Part shown: piece after piece, positions 50,801-55,165 of the stretch
How positions within the stretch are numbered: position 1 is the first letter of the stretch
Layout: each line of letters begins with the position of its first letter
Origin: Aureococcus anophagefferens
Taxonomy: Eukaryota; Sar; Pelagophyceae; Pelagomonadales; Pelagomonadaceae
Assembly (NCBI RefSeq): GCF_000186865.1
Contig: NW_008705569.1
Location: 940,054-1,004,053 of the forward strand
Reading direction: 5' to 3'
DNA: 64,000 nt
The notes under the pieces: generated by a model
The model's input: only the letters and a program-made list of their open reading frames with translations
The model's database searches: none
What the model was told of the DNA's origin: nothing
Made by a program: the position numbers and the translations under genes

Positions 50801-52851
50801 GCGCGGACCCGAGCCTCGCCGGCCACGACTACTGGTCGCGCCTCATGGTCGAGGGCACGACGCTCGCGCCGACGGCCGCGCCGAGCCCCGCGCCGCGGCC
50901 GCTCCCGACGACCGTGCCGACGCTCGTCCCGACGACCGGGGCGAGCGCCGGGCCGACCCGCAAGCCCACGAAGGCGCCGACCTACGCCGGCTGGATCGAC
51001 GTCGAGTTCTGCGACAGACCGCTCGACGACTGGACGGTCGCGTCCGGGCGGCTGCTCTTCGACAGCGCGTGGGAGGACGAGACCTGCCTCCTGGAGAGCG
51101 CGTCGTCGGACTACTACGCCGTCTACGGGAGTTTGGACGAATACGACGCCTCGAAGCTGCTCCTGGAGACGCAGCTGGGCTACGCGGCCGAGGACGAGAC
51201 CGCGGAGCGCGACTTCTACGTCTTGTTCCGCATGCAGGCCCTGCCGGAGGGGAACACGACGGACCTGGGCGCGCTCGAGGGGTACCAGTGCAAGGTGTCG
51301 ACGGACGCCGACGGCTACACGGCCGTGCTGCGGCTGCTGGAGGAGAAGAGCAGCGGCCGCGAGAGCGTGCTCGCGAAGTCGTCGTCGTTCGACTTCTACC
51401 CGAACAAGTTCTACCGCCTGGGCCTCTTCGCCGTGGGCCCGCTCTTCTGGTGCGCCATCATGGACGCCGCCGACGACCACACCATGGACGACTACGTCGT
51501 CCTGGCGAACGTGTCGGGCTACGACAAGTCGTTCACGCGGGGCCACGTCGCCATCGCCGCGGACCCCGGCGACGCGGGCGCCCACTTCTGGGAGCGCCTC
51601 ATGGTCGAGGGCACGGCCATCGCGCCGAGCGCCGCGCCGACGACGCGCGCGCCGACCGGGTTCTCGCCGACGTCGGGCGCCGACGTCGACGTCGTCTTCT
51701 GCGAGGAGCCCCGCGACGACTGGACGGTCTACAGCGGGCGCATGATCTGGGACGAGACCTGGGAGGACGCGACCTGCCTCATGAAGTCCGCGTCGCCGGA
51801 CTACTACTCCGTCTACGGCAGCGACGACGTCTACGCCGACGACGCGCTCCTCGTGACGACCACGGTCGGCTACGATTCGTGGAAGAAGACGGTCTACCGC
51901 GACTTCTTCATCCTCTTCCGCATGCAGGACGTGCCGGCGGGGAACACGACGGACCTGAGCGTGCTCTACGGCTACCAGTGCAAGATCGTCACGGACGCCG
52001 ACGACGACACCGCGGTGCTGCGGCTGCTGGAGGAGAAGACCAACGGCAAGGAGGCCGTGTTGGGCAAGTCGCCGTCCTTCGACTTCGAGCCCGACGCCTT
52101 CTACGACATGATGCTCTTCGCGGCCGGGTCGACGTTCTGGTGCGCGATCGCGCGAGACGGCGAGGTGTTGGCGAACCTCACGGAGAGCGACGGCTCCTTC
52201 GACGCGGGCTACGTCGCCATCGCCGACGAGCCGAGCGACTACGGGCCCCACTACTGGGCGGACCTGGAGGTCTACGGCACGGTGCTCGCGCCGACGGCGA
52301 AGCCGGTGGCGGCGCCCGTCGCGTCCGACGCGCCGACGCCGCGGCCGACGAAGCGCAGCGAGCGCAAGTGGCCGTCGCCGGCGCCGACGGCCTACGTCGC
52401 CGCGCCCCAGCCCACGAAGCGCAGCGAGCGCAAGCCCACGGACCCGACCGCGGAGCCCACGCGCTCGCCGTACCCGACGCCGCGGCCGACGAAGCGCAGC
52501 GAGCGCAAGCCCACGGACCCGACGGCCGCGCCCGCGCCGGAGCCGACGAAGCGCAGCGAGCGCAAGTGGCCGTCGCCGGCGCCGACGGCCTACGTCGCCG
52601 CGCCGCAGCCCACGAAGCGCAGCGAGCGCAAGCCCACGGACCCGACGGCGGAGCCCACGTACTCGCCCTACCCGACGCCGCGGCCCACGAAAAGAAACGA
52701 ACGCAAGACGGACGACGACGACGGCGGCGGCGAAACGCCGGCGCCGACGCCGCGTCCGACAAAAAGAAATGAGCGGCAGCCGTCCCCGACGGCCGAACCG
52801 ACAAAACGGAACCGGGGCTTGCCCCTGGGACCCAATTCACAGACCCCTTAG
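38866..52851 (+). CDS. Giant modular surface protein (4661 aa, single exon)
   Basis: An uninterrupted 13,986-nt frame from MATHAYEPIPAGPG. A short hydrophobic segment (TTFWVVVALIGVT, about 30-42) may be a signal anchor. Residues about 118-409 are a YWTD/NHL-like propeller, then P-T-S-A-P linkers and the Cys cluster CW-x5-CGLCDGTAGYEC. Ten jelly-roll-like A modules (about 200 aa, signature FCxxPLDDWxVxSGRMLFG...DYxxVYGS...LRLLEEKSSG...GPHYWSRL) start near residues 691, 1596, 2293, 2631, 2940, 3247, 3521, 3791, 4041 and 4271. Three B modules (GDGWGxCxFE...CLPDGCxxL...CEDPPCxDDFC) lie near 1026, 1355 and 1925. All are joined by mucin-like linkers. The C-terminus holds eight PTKR[SN]ER-type basic repeats. 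N-glycosylation sites (NxT) recur in A modules. Probably a secreted or cell-wall/adhesion protein. Paralogue of the gene at 4344-6983. Confidence 0.85.
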   Translation: MATHAYEPIPAGPGQAPGQAPSRARTARLTTFWVVVALIGVTPKPIRKAIYQGGKSATIGTVALAYRVGHAIETKGASRVKGAVVSDSCSKCEKCAEDLEEVWSNYGTATPTAAPTETRYWDLYWTDGAIPRFNAIKESYVWTTSNEWEDVHASVLVDTYGYARGVDVDLNGSVVYFTVDGCIGKVHKEGYDPGLLVCYENVTDTQMEGLAVYNWMNLLFWVDYKTGWLYAAQLHVYGRTMDDVPKSATVRGNGTYVELRRFRDPVDVAVDERAGHIYVSDADGIYKMDEYATEVVKVVAVSEKLFGFKGIDIDAVNRILYFVAHDAIYGNSLFDSMKIEKLYDDLDKPMGVAVDGEQGLIFFTDMTGVYRGATATESGVYFSTTDTTRLPKNFISLVEDARFVAVLSESTPSAAPTAPPSLRPTYAPTVHPSFHPTTAPSYAPSSAPSYLPSVVPSASPTYAPTTICWARMEGCGLCDGTAGYECAPTGMPTPEPSGTPTSYPTPGPSVPPTFAPTAAPSPGPSGRPSSLPSPWPSSAPSSMPSPLPTPMPLPRPSLVPTSHPTLHYYRPSPVPTDVPTTMPTPLPSALPSPAPTMLPSAQPSPAPSSPPSSPPSRAPTPTPTSAPTTSAPTATFSPTHHWHPSAIPTVAPTTSTPSVPPSPLPSPAPSTAAPTASHAPTSSPPSSAPTCFVGGGDAFTFCRDPRVPGWAVVAGDVVFGTHYARRDCLAESKARASLSVYGSLNAYDGTDLWVETSVAFANLTMRDTFVAFRVQSWPDEAVVRSVHAGYTCETVTDGGVTRLFLREWANGTSADLAKSVPFVYDVVGLFYELEARAVGTELFCTARLPAGAELASIDTISQTYANGTVGIGAPPGPHYWGSLDVSGTTFGAPTAAPSAFPACGPSLPPTTLAPSQLPSSWPSTYAPTTRKPTTLPPTPCPSSLPSGKPTFAPTSPPSPAPSSAPTGAPSGAPSGAPTAAPSGLPSAIPSATPSAEPSEAPSSAPSPAPSSAPSGDPTMTPTSLPSISCEAGLSVYRVEMRDSLGDGWGRCDFEIANATYPWASLVAGTLDKGYAGTDWVCLPDGCFHLLVATSCDYGKNDDGDALWLALEDEVGAEIACEDPPCEDDFCAAGGAFYDAPTLAPTLPPTVYPTQTPSLLPEPRPSSEPSGAPSLHPSSARPTSIPSEAPTSADPSSAPSYAPSPTPTTEAPAAAPEPYPTTILPTACPITEAKRDRLPTAVPSHRHIFPTYGPTFSPSAPPSEPPSSTPSNAPSSAPSPAPSAAPTSPPTPGPSSAPSVNPTPYPSGAPSPSPSSTPSEAPLPSPSKPPTPCPTAFPTPAPSTAAPSAVPSPQPSISCDDGDSLYRFVLGSVEGDGWGACGFELQNATGFSLADGTLESGALAKTWACLPNGCYNLSVGLACEPKGTYFELIGEMGDELVCEQPPCVEDFCLSDGAIYDAPTLAPTLPPTFYPTPTPSTAQPSSNPSLAPQPHPSKPPTVSPSLAPTGAPTTPPSAPPSGTPSSHPSRSPTPLPTRAPLPVPTASPSPAPSARPNVAPTPRPTHAPTAPTPKPSRAPTEAPVLTYRPTTIPTSAPTCAVQGETLNFCSEPDFQGWAVQSGRMVFGAAEAGRRCLAKSSSRDYVTIYGSHYNYTDDDLDIHAEIAFSSDELTSHRDSVVAFRIADWPEENSTDFADARGYGCKVVSQDGSNASVLELREYGDAFTTLASSKTFPYVSDTFYLVDVRASDTELFCTITQEALGVSASASAISSTYSAGKVGVATYRDDAGPHYWSSLHVVGTADGAPTMAPSLVKACGPSRAPTYVPDEPSTLPSPLPSTAAPSSLPTPLPAPCPSAAPSPSPSAAPSAAPSPSPSGAPSPAPTSPPSYGPSPAPTSAPSSSPSSAPSGAPSASPSAAPSPAPSPEPSIACPTGQYRYRVQQFDAMGDGWGDCAYALYNRTDDAKVISGSLLGGSFGETWECLADGCFVLTVAHEDDCDDADDITFKLLGEFDDAVVCEHPPCTDELCLAGGAFYDAPTLTPTRPPTFYPTAEPSGLPTTPPSPGPSPRPTGHPSPSPSASPSGAPAPLPTRYPIAAPTTAAPSELPSPGPTHSQSYYLDLPTSAPTASPRPTYAPSAAPTTASPSALPSLRPSSERPSAPPTSTPSRPPSAAPSSPPSAAPSSPPSAAPSSPPSLAPEPAPTPTPTSAPSPAPSTSPTQLPTAIPTATDQPSSVKPSPAPSPAPSVSPSHSPSPAPSPAPSVSDAPSPLPTAIPSHSDAPSTAQPTGPSPLPTHRGDTFTFCDQIEDWEVESGRLLFNRTFAGRSCVMEADDAYSVNVYGSTQEYSGERLVISTAVAYHAKVLTQFRDFSTLFRVQQWPAAANVSDFSGGQYFCIIATDPDSNVTVLRLRRQSSSGFARTLASSASFEFYADTYYDLTVVAEQEKFGCAVSRDGRVLANTTGSDDKYATGYVGVAATRSKYGPHVWSDIRVDGTIVDAPSATPTSAPPTRAPSPAPSTVRPTAVPTTPRPSSRPTARPTTLPSSAPTLRPTPEPSPAPTVTPGHPSAAPVFAPTPRPTPSPSSAPTPRPTPEPSPAPTVTPGHPSAAPVFAPTPRPTAPPSPARPTRAPTAADGDLVTFCESNPLDGWYVPTGRMLFGRTFLGDGCLMQSASADYASIYGSGQGYASDRLRVATTVAFNATVDTQFRDFATMFRVQYWPRGNVSEVDHIPGYLCRIDADPDSDTAVLRLREQRVSGTQTTIGESASFDFEAGVFYDVLLVAADSRFACAVKRGGVALATAYGESTTYPDGKVGVMGTRAKFGPHFWADVYVDGVEISPSAAPTAAPSRSFAPTTATEHPTIHKTGVPSVAPTPVYPYPTVEPSPAPSPLPTTPPSGTPTPAPSPLPTPPPSPVPTSMPTSVPTPVPSAPTVKPTKSPTKDGWIDVEFCEDPLDDWSIYSGSFLFGESWNGHSCLMKSNATDYYAVYGSDSSYTDDRLVLSTTLGYASEDETLERDFLLLFRIDDAVGDVTSNAAYAGYQCKVSTDAASDTAVLRLLEEKTSGKEAVLGRSSVFEFLPNTFYTIAVVAIGPLFSCAITSDGSGLLANVSAADRSFASGHVAIGSDPSDLGPHYWSRLELSGTVSTPEPSLAPTSPEPSRSPTTSRPSRSPTSSQPTRSPTSPNPSRPPTSPNPSRSPTSSHPSRSPTSPNPSVSPTSSRPSVSPTSSQPSRSPSSSHPTAAPTLTPKPTAHEHTTISFCDDPRRDGWRVPSGRMLFGRTFMDHDCLMESHSDDYVSIYGSSADYTDDRLQLTTHLAYDATDDFYERDMVSMLRVGEWPLGNVTYFDDTAGYGCKIVTDPGNDVTTLKLREYNAGSNHQALTLGTSDEFQFQVDTFYEFTFRATGAELYCEIASLGTVLATVSAASTTYAYGKAGVLAYRDDLGPHFWSAITVDGTLMTPSHAPTPGPSSTFAPTTETRAPTPKPTSKPTRRKMYPPDPTAAPSVSSVPTHPTLKPTKAPTIEGWVDVEFCEKGGPLDDWSVFSGNMLFDQTWDGDSCLMKSAPSSTDYAVYGSDDVYTDDRLVLSTTLAYASEGETLARDFVLLFRIDTTVSTNKAAYTGYQCKISTEEGSDEAVLRLLEEKSSGREAVLARSAAFAFSPNTFYTAAVVAVGPVFWCAITGDDGLLANATAFDMSFKTGHVAVGAAPSEVGPHYWSRLRLSGTVETPAPTEAPSAAPTAAPTAAPSAAPSAAPSAAPSAPPTPRPTLRPTPRPSAAPTSPAPSLSASPTALGAFDVDFCEDPLDDWRVYSGRMLFGEAWDGDDCLLEDASSDYYNVYGSEERYTDDYLLLETELAYASSDAGGERDFYVLFRMQSLPAGNTTDLAAYEGYQCKISADEDGGTAVLRLLEEKSSGKEAVIDRSAVFDFAPDTFYRLGLFARGPIFWCAIMDAGRRRLSDDYEVLANATGYDRSFTDGFVAIGADPSLAGHDYWSRLMVEGTTLAPTAAPSPAPRPLPTTVPTLVPTTGASAGPTRKPTKAPTYAGWIDVEFCDRPLDDWTVASGRLLFDSAWEDETCLLESASSDYYAVYGSLDEYDASKLLLETQLGYAAEDETAERDFYVLFRMQALPEGNTTDLGALEGYQCKVSTDADGYTAVLRLLEEKSSGRESVLAKSSSFDFYPNKFYRLGLFAVGPLFWCAIMDAADDHTMDDYVVLANVSGYDKSFTRGHVAIAADPGDAGAHFWERLMVEGTAIAPSAAPTTRAPTGFSPTSGADVDVVFCEEPRDDWTVYSGRMIWDETWEDATCLMKSASPDYYSVYGSDDVYADDALLVTTTVGYDSWKKTVYRDFFILFRMQDVPAGNTTDLSVLYGYQCKIVTDADDDTAVLRLLEEKTNGKEAVLGKSPSFDFEPDAFYDMMLFAAGSTFWCAIARDGEVLANLTESDGSFDAGYVAIADEPSDYGPHYWADLEVYGTVLAPTAKPVAAPVASDAPTPRPTKRSERKWPSPAPTAYVAAPQPTKRSERKPTDPTAEPTRSPYPTPRPTKRSERKPTDPTAAPAPEPTKRSERKWPSPAPTAYVAAPQPTKRSERKPTDPTAEPTYSPYPTPRPTKRNERKTDDDDGGGETPAPTPRPTKRNERQPSPTAEPTKRNRGLPLGPNSQTP
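46490..46720 (+). repeat. About 111-bp tandem repeat in mucin linker
   Basis: The coding for PTPEPSPAPTVTPGHPSAAP with VFAPTPRPT is present twice in tandem with near-identical DNA (around 46500-46610 and 46611-46720). Confidence 0.8.
52345..52690 (+). repeat. 198-bp-period repeat coding KRSERK tail
   Basis: A block coding PTKRSERKWPSPAPTAYVAA and onward starts at 52345 and again at 52543 (66 codons apart) with near-identical DNA. Confidence 0.85.
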
Positions 52852-52996
52852 TAAGAATTATGTTGAACCGACCCTCGATGCGCGGTTCTTCGGGCGGCGC
52901 GCGGGCGCCAGTCGTCCGCGTGTTCGCTGGGTGGCGCGCGGGCGCCGGTCGTCCCGCGGGCGCGCGCGCGGCCGGCGAAGGCGCGCGCCGGGCCGC

Positions 52997-53251
52997 TCAA
53001 TCTTTGGCGGCGTCCTTCTTCTCCGCGTCGGGGCCGAAGAGGCTCCGGACCACGCAGTACCAGAACACGGCCCAGAAGCCCAGGAACGCGAGCCAGATGC
53101 TGACCGAGTAGTAGCAGCTATTGCCGCAGCCGCTCCGCTGCTTCCCGAGGAACTCGCCGCTGTCGTGGGGACCCTGCGCCGCGATCTCCTGCGCGTCCGC
53201 GAGCGCGCGCGCCGCCAGGACGGTCAATCGCATCACACGAAGGGCCACCAT
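52997..53251 (-). CDS. Small single-TM protein
   Basis: 84 aa from MVALRVMRLTVLAARALADAQ. A short N-terminal helix precedes EFLGKQRSGCGNSCYYSVS, one strong TM (SIWLAFLGFWAVFWYCVVRSLFG) and a charged tail DAEKKDAAKD. Small size and the Trp/Phe-rich helix recall small respiratory- or secretory-membrane subunits, but no family is recognised. It diverges from the Popeye-domain gene, whose ATG is 101 bp away. Confidence 0.55.
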   Translation of the reverse strand: MVALRVMRLTVLAARALADAQEIAAQGPHDSGEFLGKQRSGCGNSCYYSVSIWLAFLGFWAVFWYCVVRSLFGPDAEKKDAAKD

Positions 53252-53352
53252 GGGTCTCACATGCCGCTTTAGCCCATGCTGCTCCCTTTGCAGCCCCTTC
53301 AAGTTCCACGATGGTTACCCCCGAAGAAAATGCTCCTCAGAAACACTGAGCA

Positions 53353-54326
53353 ATGATTGGCGTCGCACGCATCGCGGCGCGGCCGCCCGTGCTCCATGCA
53401 ATGCGTCGCTCCGGTGCCGCGTTGCACACGCTGCGCGCGAAGAAGCCCAAGAAAATCAACGCGAGGCAGCTGCTGCGCCAGCGGAGCGGCAGCACCGCCG
53501 AGGCGGCCGCGGACGCCGGGCTGCCCTGGTGCGTCGCGGCGTCGACGGCCTCGTGGAGGCGCGCCGCCGCAGGTACCAGACGCCCAAGGGCCAGATGCTG
53601 CTTGGCAACTTCTCCTACGTGCTGCAGCTCGGCGGCTTCTTGATGACGGAGCCGCTCTTGATGCGGTCGTTCCTCGTCGGGGGCTCGTCGTCCTTCGTGG
53701 TCTACGCCCTCGTGCAGCCCCAGAAGCTCTGGGTGCCCGCGCTCTGGGAGGGCACCTTCGCGTCGATCCACGCCTACATGATCTACAACATCTTGCGCCA
53801 GGACAAGGTCGCGCTGACGAAGGACGAGCTCCGCCTCTACGGCATGGTCTTCCAGCGCCACGACCTCGAGGTCGAGGAGTTCCAGGCGCTGCTGAAGATC
53901 GGCGAGTGGAAGACGCTGAAAGACAAGGAGGAGCTCACGCGCGCGGGCGAGCGGGTCGAGAAGGTGAGCGTCGTCGTCCGAGGCAACGTCGTCGCGCACG
54001 CGAGGGACGGCGACGTCGCCCTCGGCGAGGGCAAGTACGTCGGCGAGGTGTCGCTGCTGAAGGTCTACGCCAGCGTCCCGCGGCCGTGACGAACTTTGAG
54101 AGATTTTGACCGGGAATTTTGGTAGGTCTACGCGGACTACCAAAAGGACGCGACCGCCGCGGCCGCCGCGCCGCCGCTCGCGAGCGCGACGTGCCGGTCC
54201 GACGGCGAGTCCCACGTCTTCTGCTGGGACCAGGCCGCGCTCCTCGAGTTCATCAAGCACGACGCGGCCTCCGCGAAGGTCATCCGGACCATCTTCGCGG
54301 ACGTGCTCGAGAAGTTCCACCAGTAG
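53353..54326 (+). CDS. Popeye-domain (cNMP-binding) membrane protein
   Basis: Exons 53353-53528, 53573-54062 and 54126-54326 give 288 aa. The first intron is 44 nt (GTGCGT...CGCAG) and joins GLPW|YQTPKGQM; the second is a 63-nt family-3 introner. After a basic N-terminus (ALHTLRAKKPKKINARQLLRQR) come two or three hydrophobic segments (FSYVLQLGGFLMTEPLLMRSFLVGGSSSFVVYALV, LWVPALWEGTFASIHAYMIYNIL), then the Popeye/cyclic-nucleotide-binding fold: LRLYGMVFQRHDLEVEEFQALLKIGEWKTLKDKEELTRAGERVEKVSVVVRGNVVAHA...GKYVGEVSLLKV. Animal POPDC proteins bind cAMP at the membrane; whether cAMP is the ligand here is not known. Confidence 0.82.
54071..54125 (+). mobile_element. Introner family 3 (55 bp) in Popeye gene
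   Basis: Perfect TSDs GTCTACGC (54063-54070, 54126-54133). Starts CAGCGTCCCGCGGCCGTGAC, contains TTTGAGAGATTTTGACCGGGA and ends TTTTGGTAG. The intron is 54063-54125, 63 nt, phase 0. The shortest complete introner in the window. Confidence 0.92.
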
Positions 54327-54413
54327 GCGCGCGCGTCCCGGGCCGGATATGCCCCCCCTGTGGCCGCGCCACCGCGTCAATTTTTTTACATCCCTCACGG
54401 CGCCAGCGCGAAC

Positions 54414-55016
54414 CTACCACGGGCTGCCCGGCACGGAGCCCGGCACGAGCGCGGAGCAGACGAAGCCCGCGATGCCGATCATGGCCAGGCGGCCGTTCTT
54501 GAGCTCCTGGTTCTGGAGGTCCGTGAAGTCCTCGCCGCTCTTGGAGTAGCCGAAGATGTCGATGTAGCCGTTGCCGCCCGGCGCCATGTAGTGCGGCTGG
54601 ACCGCCGACTCGGTGATGAGCTCGATCATGCCCGCCGTCGCGATGATCTGGAGGAAGCCCGCGCCCGACGCGAGGTTCCAGAGCTGGGCGTTGGCCTCGA
54701 GGGGCACCTTGGAGAGCGGCGCGAGGCCGCCCTCGAGCGGGAACTTGATCGTGCCGTAGCCGCTCGCCTGGACGACCCAGCCCACGTTCGCGAGCATGGC
54801 CACGCGGCCGTGCTTGAGCTCCGACGCGCGGAACCACTTCATCGTCGTCGGCGACGCGATCTTCGTGAAGCCCGCGGGGTCGAAGAGGGCGCCGCCCGTC
54901 TCGGGGCCCACGCCCACCTCCGTGGACCGCAGCGCCGTCGGGGCCGCCGCGGGGGCCACGGGCGCGACGAAGGCGCGCGCGGCGGCGATGAGGGCGGCGA
55001 ACACAAGGCGAGGCAT
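54414..55016 (-). CDS. Fucoxanthin-chlorophyll a/c light-harvesting protein
   Basis: Single exon, 200 aa. The bipartite leader MPRLVFAALIAAARAFVAPVAP has the Phe at the expected signal/transit junction (ARAFVAP), the hallmark for targeting complex plastids. Helix A: RASELKHGRVAMLANVGWVV with the chlorophyll-ligating E-x-x-x-R; helix B: LWNLASGAGFLQIIATAGMIELI; helix C: QNQELKNGRLAMIGIAGFVCSAL with the matching E/N-x-x-R. Length and order match stramenopile FCP/LHCF antenna proteins of the thylakoid membrane. No intron. Convergent with the Popeye gene, 87 bp apart. Confidence 0.92.
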   Translation of the reverse strand: MPRLVFAALIAAARAFVAPVAPAAAPTALRSTEVGVGPETGGALFDPAGFTKIASPTTMKWFRASELKHGRVAMLANVGWVVQASGYGTIKFPLEGGLAPLSKVPLEANAQLWNLASGAGFLQIIATAGMIELITESAVQPHYMAPGGNGYIDIFGYSKSGEDFTDLQNQELKNGRLAMIGIAGFVCSALVPGSVPGSPW

Positions 55017-55165
55017 GGTTTTGCCGGGGCGATGGACAGCGTTTGCGGCGCTTGATTGCGTCCACAACTCGAGGATCGCGCCAAGGTGTGATCTTCACGG
55101 CGCCGCGCCGGTGTTGCCCTCGTTGCACACGGCCGATGTTCGGTTAGCAAGGGCAGCCCAACGCC

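Noticed and set aside
43200..52772. A 3190-codon open frame on the plus strand overlapping the giant gene, and antisense frames of over 1000 codons (39448-42603, 44389-48255, 48445-52251)
   Set aside because: They are Arg/Ala/Pro-rich shadows produced by the GC-rich periodic codons of the giant ORF; they show no domain and lie wholly within it.
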